A stretch of 5,284 nucleotides of DNA from Ignavibacteriales bacterium. Its GTDB lineage: Bacteria > Bacteroidota > Ignavibacteria > T3Sed10-11. This document shows positions 1-5,284 of this stretch, piece after piece. Every line of letters starts with the position of its first letter. Position 1 is the first letter of the stretch. The stretch spans positions 1 through 5,284 of the forward strand of contig PWJF01000521.1 of assembly GCA_003560935.1 (NCBI GenBank), written 5' to 3'. Below the pieces are notes generated by a model that saw nothing but the letters and a program-made list of their open reading frames with translations, made no database searches and was not told the DNA's origin. The position numbers and the translations under genes were made by a program.

Positions 1-351
1 CAGGGCGCCTATATTGAAAAAATTATGTTTTTATTTCTTATTTTAGTATCTTTAGAATCGCTTCATTCATGGGCGTATGTGCGCAGTGTTGAATTAACAA
101 CATTTGCGGAATTTTTTGTATTAGGTCAGTATCTTACATTTGGAGTGTTAGCGTTGCTGACCTTATTCTTCGGGTTACGATTACGATTTATTTCTTCGGT
201 ACAAGGCGAATTTTATGAACACCAGTTGGTTTCTAACCCTGAACGCATTACTCGTTGGCGCGATTGGGTTGATAATTTTGTTTTATCTTATATTTTTAAC
301 TCGCAAACGCTTGTGGGCCGCTTACTTGCACCAGGAAAAGCAAAAAGATAG
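1..351 (+). CDS. Membrane protein of unknown family, C-terminal part (5' end outside window)
   Basis: I do not recognise the family. The frame is open from base 1 to a TAG at 349-351, followed directly by TGA. An ATG at 25 exists, but the frame continues upstream of it (QGAYIEKI) and no ribosome site precedes it, so this is probably the 3' part of a longer gene. Two hydrophobic stretches are visible, about residues 1-20 and 27-52 counted from that Met, giving two likely membrane helices. A charged, Trp- and Arg-containing tail follows (NPERITRWRDWVDNF) and ends in the basic APGKAKR. Codon use differs from the rest of the window: 11 of 19 leucines are TTA, against 1 of 15 in the uridine kinase. 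A second frame (215-418) overlaps the 3' end. I favour this frame because the T-ended codon pattern continues unchanged into the overlap. Confidence 0.55.
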   Translation, partial: QGAYIEKIMFLFLILVSLESLHSWAYVRSVELTTFAEFFVLGQYLTFGVLALLTLFFGLRLRFISSVQGEFYEHQLVSNPERITRWRDWVDNFVLSYIFNSQTLVGRLLAPGKAKR

Positions 352-418
352 TGAAGCAAGCGCATGGAGAAAATTCTTATGGTGGCTATTCAGAATAAAA
401 TCTTACTCAAAACAATAA
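215..418 (+). CDS. Possible small membrane protein overlapping the preceding gene
   Basis: This is a 67-residue alternative reading, overlapping the 3' 137 bases of the preceding frame and running 67 bases past its stop. It would encode a short N-terminus, one long hydrophobic helix (about residues 10-29) and a basic, Trp-rich tail (WRKFLWWLFRIK), a believable one-helix membrane peptide. An AAGG lies 10 to 7 bases before the ATG, one of the better ribosome-site-like matches in the window. Against it, the overlap is much longer than usual for bacterial genes, its codons end in G or C more often than those of the upstream gene, and I recognise no family. It could be a shadow, a genuine overlapping gene, or the true C-terminus of the upstream gene if a base is missing or added in the overlap. 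Confidence 0.2.
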   Translation: MNTSWFLTLNALLVGAIGLIILFYLIFLTRKRLWAAYLHQEKQKDSEASAWRKFLWWLFRIKSYSKQ

Positions 419-442
419 ATAATAAATCTTAAATAATAAATC
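416..442 (+). repeat. Tandem 13-bp direct repeat upstream of the regulator gene
   Basis: TAAATAATAAATC occurs at 416-428 and again, perfectly, at 430-442, with one T between (14-bp period). The second copy ends 9 bases before the ATG of the AAA+/Fis regulator. The position suggests an operator, an AT-rich promoter element or simply slippage in AT-rich spacer DNA. The sequence alone does not decide between these. Confidence 0.6.
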
Positions 443-451
443 ATAAAACCC

Positions 452-1486
452 ATGGCTAAATCAAAAAGTACATCAAAGAAAGGCGCAACGACCGGGGGGC
501 AACAACTCGAGTATCCGATCATCGGTAAAAGTAAAGTTGTGCAGCACATGATCAAACAAATCAAACGCCTTGCAAAGGGGAATGATGATGTCTTGATCAT
601 CGGCGAAGCCGGCGTGGGCAAGGGAGCGATCGGAAGAAACATACACACAGAGCAGACAGACGGCGATCCGAACGTCCCGCTTACATCGATAAACCTTGCG
701 GTGATCGATGACAAGGAACTCGGCTCGGTCCTGTTTGGCTATGAGCAGGGATCGGCGGGCTACCCGAATACATCCAGACGCGGGATTATCCAGGCGTCGC
801 AGGGAGGCACTGTACTGGTTGAGGAAGTTGAGGAAGCAAGTCTGCGCAACCAGATGAAGATCCTCAAGTTCATCAAAGAGCGGCAGGTAAAACGCGAAGG
901 CGGATCAAAGAAGGAAGAGGTCGATGTTCGCTTGATCATCACCGCCAAAGATAATCCGGAAGAGCTGAGCGAGAAGAATAAAATTCTCAAAGAGCTTGCC
1001 GATGAACTCTCATCGTTTGAACGTATCGAGGTGCCGCCGCTTCGCGAACATCCGGAAGATGTTCCGATGCTTGTAGAACACTTTACCCGTGAAGCGTGTT
1101 CGGAACTTGGGATCGAGGAACCGGTTATAGATATCAACGCAATCGACGTTCTTGTTCGCCAACGGTGGAAAGAAAATATCCGCGAGTTGAAATCGGTCAT
1201 CGACAGATCGGTGCTCTTTTCAACAGGCGGCATGTTTACGCTGCCGCCCGAACTGACCGACGAGAAGACCGAGGTCGTGAAGATGATCAACAACATCCTC
1301 ACCGGTCAGGAATTCGAGATCAACAAGTCGCTTGATATTATCGAACGCGGTATCGTGGAGCGGGCGCTTGAGCGGTTCGGTTTCAATCAATCGAAAGCGG
1401 CGCAGTTTCTCGGCATGACCGAACAGACACTCCGGTATCGGTTGAAACGTCTCGGTATTGTGCCGTCCCGTTCGCGCGGCGGATAG
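452..1486 (+). CDS. Stand-alone AAA+/Fis-type regulator resembling sigma-54 activators, with degenerate motifs
   Basis: 344 residues with the PspF-like plan: a short Lys/Ser-rich N-terminus (1-20), a sigma-54-interaction type AAA+ domain (about 21-260) and a C-terminal Fis-type helix-turn-helix (about 296-336, KAAQFLGMTEQTLRYRLKRL). There is no receiver, PAS or GAF domain. Walker A is GEAGVGKG (51-58, Lys57). Family landmarks such as LFGYE, PPLRE (195-199) and the sensor II region IREL (243-246) align well with NtrC-type proteins. Several working parts are changed: GAFTGA reads GSAGYP (100-105), Walker B Asp is Glu (VLVEEV, 121-126), the sensor I Asn is Lys166, and the arginine-finger region (179-191) has no Arg at the usual places. 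It probably binds DNA, but classical sigma-54 activation looks unlikely. The ATG at 452 is the first in frame after the AT-rich repeats and has no Shine-Dalgarno. A hairpin terminator follows. Confidence 0.9.
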   Translation: MAKSKSTSKKGATTGGQQLEYPIIGKSKVVQHMIKQIKRLAKGNDDVLIIGEAGVGKGAIGRNIHTEQTDGDPNVPLTSINLAVIDDKELGSVLFGYEQGSAGYPNTSRRGIIQASQGGTVLVEEVEEASLRNQMKILKFIKERQVKREGGSKKEEVDVRLIITAKDNPEELSEKNKILKELADELSSFERIEVPPLREHPEDVPMLVEHFTREACSELGIEEPVIDINAIDVLVRQRWKENIRELKSVIDRSVLFSTGGMFTLPPELTDEKTEVVKMINNILTGQEFEINKSLDIIERGIVERALERFGFNQSKAAQFLGMTEQTLRYRLKRLGIVPSRSRGG

Positions 1487-1519
1487 TCGTCACGTAGGAG
1501 GACGCCTAACGTACAAATT

Positions 1520-1573
1520 ATACCCGGCCTATACAGTCCGTGTTAGTGGAACTGTATATCCGGGTATTTTTTT
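1520..1573 (+). terminator. Hairpin terminator between convergent genes, probably bidirectional
   Basis: The arms are 1520-1539 and 1548-1567. They pair as ATACCCGG, a small internal loop, TATACAGT, a one-base bulge and CC, closed by the 8-base loop GTGTTAGT. A run of seven T (1567-1573) follows on the plus strand, giving a classic intrinsic terminator for the regulator gene. On the minus strand the same stem begins 5 bases after the barrel gene's stop codon and is followed by a weaker ATAATTT tract, so it may also end the glycosyltransferase/barrel transcript. The T-run touches the barrel's stop codon (1572-1574). Confidence 0.88.
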
Positions 1574-2438
1574 ATAATTGCACGTTAAAACCGAACCCCC
1601 AGTACTCTAACTTTTCGTCAAACAATTCGCCGTGAACATTGAACCCGTTGTAATAATAGACAAACAAATCGAGTCCGCGACCGAACCGGTGCCCGAATTT
1701 CAATCCTGCTTGAATTGAATGATTGACATTCCAATCTCCGATTTCTACCAGTCGCAGATCGTATGCGGCATACGGCGTGATGAATTCCCGGTTTGTGGGA
1801 AGAAAGATTTCATACCCGCCCTGAAACGCAAATTGTCCGGGCCATCCCGGTGTAATGTTAATAATATATTGCGGTCCTCCGTACCACCGGTGAATGATTG
1901 AACCGTTCTGTTGATATGATGCGATTAACTCAAAAAATTCCCTGCTGTATACAATCGGTTCGCGCCCATCGCGCCATTCTTCCGCCTCCATATCGTAATG
2001 TCCGTCAACAAAATGCGCGCTGACGTGTGTAAACCGGAATCGTCCCGATAATACAGCATCTCCGATTGGCTGACTATAGGAGAGATTAACTCCGAAAAAG
2101 TAATCGGAAGCGATTACCGGAAAGTGCATGTTTTCCCAGCTTTCCAGTAGTGTGAACGTGAAGAACTCGGCACCGAAGGCGAGATAGCCGTTACGGTATT
2201 TGCGCGAAAGCAAATCTATTCCGCTTCCGATATCGAGCCGGATATTGTTGCGATCACCGTAAAATATGAAGCCGACCCGCGGTTCGAATACGCTCGCCGT
2301 CGCAGGACGGAATGTCAGTCCTCCCTGGAGCCACTTCCAACCGCTCTCGTCGGTCATCGTATCATCCGCTGCAGACTGGTTATTCACAAACATGAAACAT
2401 AATAAAACAAGAGAGAGAGCTCTACCGTTATTTCTCAT
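1572..2438 (-). CDS. DUF1207-type outer-membrane beta-barrel protein
   Basis: 288 residues from the ATG at 2438. The N-terminus is a clear Sec signal peptide: MRNNGR, a hydrophobic core (ALSLVLLCFMFV), then NNQSAA before the acidic mature start DDTMTDE. Cys14 is not in a good lipobox. The mature part is rich in aromatic and alternating residues, as in a beta-barrel, and ends WGFGFNVQL. I recall several stretches as DUF1207-like: FEPRVGFIF (51-59), SDYFFGVNLSYSQPIG (111-126), RFRFTHVSAHFVDG (133-146), RWYGGPQYI (184-192), TPYAAYDLRLVE (221-232) and the C-terminal YYYNG...GELFDEKLEYWG. The family's function is unknown. An in-frame extension to 2597 exists, but it would lie inside the glycosyltransferase gene and hide the signal peptide, so the shorter start is chosen. 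The start overlaps the upstream gene's stop by 11 bases, implying one transcript and possibly coupled translation. The ribosome site is weak (GGAAAGA). Confidence 0.85.
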   Translation of the reverse strand: MRNNGRALSLVLLCFMFVNNQSAADDTMTDESGWKWLQGGLTFRPATASVFEPRVGFIFYGDRNNIRLDIGSGIDLLSRKYRNGYLAFGAEFFTFTLLESWENMHFPVIASDYFFGVNLSYSQPIGDAVLSGRFRFTHVSAHFVDGHYDMEAEEWRDGREPIVYSREFFELIASYQQNGSIIHRWYGGPQYIINITPGWPGQFAFQGGYEIFLPTNREFITPYAAYDLRLVEIGDWNVNHSIQAGLKFGHRFGRGLDLFVYYYNGFNVHGELFDEKLEYWGFGFNVQL

Positions 2439-3525
2439 AACTTCTGTCTTTCCATATAACTTTTTTACTGAAGATAATTTGAAAAGGAAGCAGCAAAACA
2501 TACGCAAAATGTAATACTTCAAAATGGAAAATATATCTGTACAAACCGGTCGCTTTGAATGCCGACAGCGGTCTATATAAAAGAATACAGTCCACACACA
2601 TTTTGATGACGAATGCAGTAACCGCCGGTATAATCCCTGCTAACGGGAAGAGAATAATCAGTACGTATAATAAAAAGACGGGGGTAAAAACCAGAAAGCC
2701 TCCGGGTTCCATATCGCTCCCGCCGCTTGCCCACCTGTGTTTCTGGTTAAAGAGCGATGGAAAATCCGGGCACGGATTACTCCGGATAAGTGTAGCCGGG
2801 TCCATCGGGAAGCGTATTTTCCAATTCTCTGTTTTCTTAACTGCATGAACAAGTATATAATCTTCGGTTACACTGAACGGTAAGTTCTCATATCCGCCTG
2901 CAGCATCGTACGCTTCTTTTCGAACGCACAAATTGTTGCCGACCGCAGTGAGCGGTTTATTGAAGCCGGTAAAAGCCGCTGCAACGGTGTATAGAAAAAA
3001 CCAGTCGAGCGCCTGCATGCCGGTAAACCAGTTCCACGACCGGAGCCTTGTGAACCCGCCCACAATGCCGGTATCAGTATCAAAGTATGATACTTGTTTA
3101 CGTATCCATTGACGCGGTGCATCGCAATCAGCATCGGTGAAGAGATATATTTTCCCGGAAGATCTCTTTATTCCTTCGGCGAGTGCGTTTGCCTTCCCCC
3201 GGAGTTTCTTCGATTCCATCTCGATATACACATATACGATGTTTTTATGTTGACGGGCGTAACGGCACATTATATCGCCGGTTTTATCCGTGGAGGAATC
3301 ATTTATCAGAACTATTTCCGTGAGATGTTCGGGATAATCGTTCTGTAACAAAGATATGATGCATTTCTCAATCGATGCTTCTTCATTACGGGCAGCGACG
3401 AGCACGGAGATTTTTGGTGTATCGTTCGACAACGGTTGATCGGGAGGACGCCGGATTCCGAACAACAGAACGGTGAACATAATAGTGTAGAGTGCTGTCA
3501 GTACGAAAAGAAAAGTCGTGATCAT
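2428..3525 (-). CDS. Membrane-anchored family 2 glycosyltransferase
   Basis: 365 residues. An N-terminal membrane helix (about 2-24) precedes a cytoplasmic GT-A domain, and about three further hydrophobic segments lie at the C-terminus (roughly 278-298, 300-317 and 333-352). GT2 signatures are in order: KISVLVAARNEEASIEKCI (38-56), the nucleotide-binding INDSSTDKTGD (74-84), the metal-binding DAD (131-133), the VGNNLCVRKEAYDAAGGY block (195-212), the likely catalytic TED (220-222) and QKHRW (261-265), the (Q/R)xxRW motif of processive or polyisoprenoid-linked GT2 enzymes. It therefore transfers a sugar from a nucleotide donor at the inner membrane. Donor and acceptor cannot be read from the sequence. 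It is the first gene of a two-gene unit with the DUF1207 barrel, which suggests an envelope glycan or glycolipid role (inference). The ATG at 3525 starts the membrane helix. No Shine-Dalgarno is visible. Confidence 0.92.
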   Translation of the reverse strand: MITTFLFVLTALYTIMFTVLLFGIRRPPDQPLSNDTPKISVLVAARNEEASIEKCIISLLQNDYPEHLTEIVLINDSSTDKTGDIMCRYARQHKNIVYVYIEMESKKLRGKANALAEGIKRSSGKIYLFTDADCDAPRQWIRKQVSYFDTDTGIVGGFTRLRSWNWFTGMQALDWFFLYTVAAAFTGFNKPLTAVGNNLCVRKEAYDAAGGYENLPFSVTEDYILVHAVKKTENWKIRFPMDPATLIRSNPCPDFPSLFNQKHRWASGGSDMEPGGFLVFTPVFLLYVLIILFPLAGIIPAVTAFVIKMCVDCILLYRPLSAFKATGLYRYIFHFEVLHFAYVLLLPFQIIFSKKVIWKDRSYEK

Positions 3526-3549
3526 AGGTATGAGATAAAATTTAAATCT

Positions 3550-3578
3550 ATAATAAGAAATTCACCGTTCGTATTCAA
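3550..3578 (-). promoter_or_regulatory. Candidate sigma-70-type promoter for the glycosyltransferase/barrel unit
   Basis: On the minus strand TTGAAT (3578-3573, 4 of 6 matches to TTGACA) is followed after exactly 17 bases by TATTAT (3555-3550, 5 of 6 to TATAAT). Transcription would start near 3543, giving a leader of under 20 bases before the ATG at 3525. The spacing is ideal, but the region is AT-rich and an FCB-type promoter would look different. Confidence 0.35.
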
Positions 3579-3590
3579 CTGTATATTGCG

Positions 3591-3619
3591 TTGCTTCGTA
3601 TAAAAAAGTATCTTGTAAT
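3591..3619 (+). promoter_or_regulatory. Candidate sigma-70-type promoter for the uridine kinase gene
   Basis: TTGCTT (3591-3596), a 17-base spacer and TGTAAT (3614-3619, 5 of 6 to TATAAT) would start transcription near 3626, about 48 bases before the ATG at 3674. A rival reading is TTGACA (3632-3637, perfect) with CATAAC (3654-3659) at 16 bases, which would leave a leader of under 10 bases. Both are consensus matches only. Confidence 0.3.
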
Positions 3620-3658
3620 ATCATGCAGTTCTTGACAACTATTAGATGTGAGCCATAA

Positions 3659-3681
3659 CCTGAAACCTGAAACATGAAACC
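3659..3681 (+). repeat. Heptamer repeat running into the uridine kinase start codon
   Basis: CCTGAAA is repeated at 3659-3665 and 3666-3672, then a third unit with one change, CATGAAA (3673-3679), carries the ATG at 3674-3676, and CC follows. The repeat occupies the place where a ribosome site would be. It is short enough to be chance or slippage. Confidence 0.55.
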
Positions 3682-4306
3682 TCTCATTATAGGAATAGCG
3701 GGCGGTTCCGGCTCGGGAAAGACAACAGTCACGAATAAGATAATCGAGAGTCTCGATCAGGAAAAAATTGCCGTTATCCAGCATGACTCATATTACCGCG
3801 ATATCTCGCATTTCGACGGCGCCGACCCGTCTACGATAAACTTCGACCACCCGGATTCTCTTGAAACATCACTGCTGATCGATCATATCCGTAAATTTAA
3901 AAAGGGTGAAACAATCGAGCAGCCGATATATAATTTTACGACACATTCGCGAATGCCGGGATGTCGTGTTATTTCCCCGCGCGATTTTTTGATTATAGAA
4001 GGAATTCTGCTATACGCAGAGAAAAAGCTGCGCGATTTAATGGATATCAAGATATATGTCGATACGGATGATGACGAACGACTTATCCGCCGTCTCCGGC
4101 GCGACATTATTGAGCGGGGCAGATCCCTTGACTCGGTAATAAATCAATACATCGCTACGGTCAAGCCGATGCATCTCGAGTTTGTTGAGCCCTCCAAGCG
4201 ATGGGCCGATGTAATCATACCAAAAGGCGGGGAGAACAGGGTGGCAATCGATATGGTGGTTTCGAAAATACAGTCTTTGTATATTGCTCATTCAAGAGAA
4301 ACGTAG
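3674..4306 (+). CDS. udk: Uridine kinase (uridine/cytidine monophosphokinase)
   Basis: 210 residues, the usual length of bacterial uridine kinase. It phosphorylates uridine and cytidine to UMP and CMP with ATP or GTP, a cytoplasmic step of pyrimidine salvage. Visible features in order: P-loop GGSGSGKT (10-17, right at the N-terminus as in the family), QHDSYYRD (36-43) with the catalytic-type Asp38, NFDHPDS (56-62), PIYNFTTHSR (84-93, the family's PxYdyxxHtR nucleoside-binding block), IIEGIL (107-112), and the lid region RLIRRLRRDIIERGRSLDSVINQY (136-159), followed by VKPMHLEFVEPSKRWADVIIP (163-183). All key residues are present. The ATG at 3674 sets the normal distance to the P-loop. No Shine-Dalgarno precedes it. 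It diverges from the glycosyltransferase gene and lies 97 bases upstream of the M16 protease gene on the same strand. Confidence 0.95.
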   Translation: MKPLIIGIAGGSGSGKTTVTNKIIESLDQEKIAVIQHDSYYRDISHFDGADPSTINFDHPDSLETSLLIDHIRKFKKGETIEQPIYNFTTHSRMPGCRVISPRDFLIIEGILLYAEKKLRDLMDIKIYVDTDDDERLIRRLRRDIIERGRSLDSVINQYIATVKPMHLEFVEPSKRWADVIIPKGGENRVAIDMVVSKIQSLYIAHSRET

Positions 4307-4344
4307 GTAATGTAATTACAATAATTTAGCCGTCAATTCATATC

Positions 4345-4373
4345 TTGCTTATTAACGCCAAATATGGTATCTT
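4345..4373 (+). promoter_or_regulatory. Weak candidate promoter for the M16 protease gene
   Basis: TTGCTT (4345-4350), a 17-base spacer and TATCTT (4368-4373, 4 of 6) lie in the 97-base gap after uridine kinase. The -35-like hexamer is the same TTGCTT as in the uridine kinase candidate. No terminator hairpin was seen in this gap, so read-through from uridine kinase is equally possible. Confidence 0.2.
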
Positions 4374-4403
4374 ATACTCCAATATTATCATTTTATGTAG
4401 TAT

Positions 4404-5284
4404 ATGTTTAAGCACACTGTTACAATCGGCATGACAAATCGAAAAGGTGCACATCACGCGTCTTCCCCCGACGAAACACATTACCTTAAATCTGTTTTAA
4501 GCAATGGGATTCGCATTATAAGTGAGTATATTCCGACTGTGCGGTCGGTTTCAGTCGGATTGTGGGTTGACGTCGGGTCGCGTTATGAGCATACCGGGAA
4601 AAATGGGATATCCCATTTCATTGAACACATGGTATTCAAGGGTACTCACCGGCGAAATATGCGGCAGATTGCGCAGAGTCTTGAATCCATCGGCGGGTAT
4701 ATCAATGCATTCACAACTAAGGAACATACATGTTTTTATGCGAGAGTACTCGATGAACATCTCGAAAAAGCGGTCGATGTAATAACGGATCTGGTTAAAG
4801 AACCGACGTTTCACCCTAAAGAGATCGCTAAAGAAAAATCCGTTGTTCTCGAAGAATTAAAACAAATTGAAGACGATCCCGACGATCTTATTCACGACTA
4901 TCTTGATAAAGTATTATATCATCCTCATCCGCTGGGTGAGCCGATAATCGGTAACCCGGAGAGCATACAGCAGATAAGTCGGGACGACTTATTCGATTTT
5001 CTCGAACAAAACTATACACCGGACAGGATCGTCCTTGCCGCGGCAGGAAACGTTGATCACGATCAACTCGTCCGGTATGCGGACCGGTATATCGGATCGT
5101 TACAACGACGGTCGTACGACAACGGTAAACTCCGTTTACCCAAAAAACGCAGCAAGTATGTAGAGATAAAAAAACCTGTACACCAGGCATATGTTTGTAT
5201 GGGCACCAAAACATTTGGTGTTCACAACAATAACCGGTACCCGCTGCTCGTCTTAAATGCATTGATTGGCGATGGAATGAGCTC
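4404..5284 (+). CDS. M16 family zinc metallopeptidase (processing-peptidase type), 3' end outside window
   Basis: The frame opens at the ATG at 4404, just after an in-frame TAG at 4398-4400, and runs unbroken to the window edge (293 full codons; such proteins are usually a little over 400). The inverted zinc motif HFIEH is at residues 71-75. The third zinc ligand is expected in VVLEEL, Glu150 or Glu151, about 76 residues on, as in mitochondrial processing peptidase beta. Other landmarks are LSNGIRIISE near 29-38, VDVGSRYE, MVFKGT after the zinc site, GGYINAFTTKEHTCFYARVL, EDDPDD, HPHPLGEPIIG, AAAGNVDHD and the C-terminal-domain opening up to NALIGDGMS, cut by the edge. It is a peptidase of the PqqL/YmxG/MPP-like group. 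The substrate is unknown. No signal peptide is evident, suggesting a cytoplasmic location. About 24 residues precede the conserved core, so Met10 (4431) is an alternative start. Confidence 0.93.
   Translation, partial: MFKHTVTIGMTNRKGAHHASSPDETHYLKSVLSNGIRIISEYIPTVRSVSVGLWVDVGSRYEHTGKNGISHFIEHMVFKGTHRRNMRQIAQSLESIGGYINAFTTKEHTCFYARVLDEHLEKAVDVITDLVKEPTFHPKEIAKEKSVVLEELKQIEDDPDDLIHDYLDKVLYHPHPLGEPIIGNPESIQQISRDDLFDFLEQNYTPDRIVLAAAGNVDHDQLVRYADRYIGSLQRRSYDNGKLRLPKKRSKYVEIKKPVHQAYVCMGTKTFGVHNNNRYPLLVLNALIGDGMS

Noticed and set aside
135..142. TACATTTG, matching the Bacteroidota -7 element TAnnTTTG
   Set aside because: It lies inside the first gene, far from any gene start, and has no matching -33 element.
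364..432. A 22-codon frame starting MEKILMVAIQ after the first gene
   Set aside because: There is no ribosome site, it runs into the AT-rich repeat, and its length is expected by chance. It is also in the same frame directly behind the first gene's double stop.
760..1302. Long open frame on the minus strand opposite the regulator
   Set aside because: Its translation is Ser/Arg-rich low-complexity protein, a shadow of the regulator's codon pattern.
2439..2597. N-terminal extension of the barrel protein to an ATG at 2597
   Set aside because: It lies wholly inside the glycosyltransferase coding region and would bury a good signal peptide.
3549..3554. Perfect TATAAT on the plus strand
   Set aside because: No -35-like hexamer lies 16-18 bases upstream, and uridine kinase begins 120 bases later. 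The overlapping minus-strand match fits the glycosyltransferase gene better.
4888..5262. 124-codon minus-strand frame opposite the M16 gene
   Set aside because: It is antisense to strongly conserved M16 coding sequence, and its translation resembles no family I know.

Overview
The window looks like a piece of a Gram-negative bacterial chromosome, not a mobile or defence island. It encodes a signal-peptide-bearing beta-barrel-like protein of the DUF1207 type, an inner-membrane family 2 glycosyltransferase, a uridine kinase and an M16 zinc protease. None of the five genes whose starts lie in the window has a convincing Shine-Dalgarno sequence, and the spacers in front of them are AT-rich. That is common in the Bacteroidota and related FCB lineages, so I lean that way, but the sequence does not fix the taxon. 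No RNA gene, CRISPR array, insertion sequence or phage gene was seen.

Layout. (1) 1-351, plus strand: the 3' end of an unrecognised membrane protein, low in GC (about 36% over the first 420 bases) and rich in TTA leucine codons, unlike what follows. (2) 352-451: an AT-rich spacer with a perfect 13-bp direct repeat. (3) 452-1486, plus: a stand-alone AAA+/Fis-type regulator built like PspF (no N-terminal sensory domain). Its GAFTGA loop, Walker B aspartate, sensor I residue and arginine fingers are all altered. (4) 1520-1573: a strong hairpin terminator between convergent genes. (5) 3525 down to 1572, minus: a two-gene unit, the glycosyltransferase followed by the DUF1207 barrel, with an 11-bp stop/start overlap. 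(6) 3526-3673: a divergent promoter region. (7) 3674-4306, plus: uridine kinase. (8) 4404 to the window end, plus: an M16 protease cut off by the edge, with its HxxEH zinc site intact.

How the genes fit together. The glycosyltransferase and barrel are the only pair with clear evidence of being an operon. An inner-membrane sugar transferase coupled to an outer-membrane protein suggests an envelope job, but no substrate can be read from the sequence. Uridine kinase (pyrimidine salvage) and the M16 protease are housekeeping-type neighbours on the same strand. The most unusual item is the regulator. It keeps the sigma-54 activator architecture and the HTH but appears to have lost the parts used to contact sigma-54 and probably to hydrolyse ATP efficiently.
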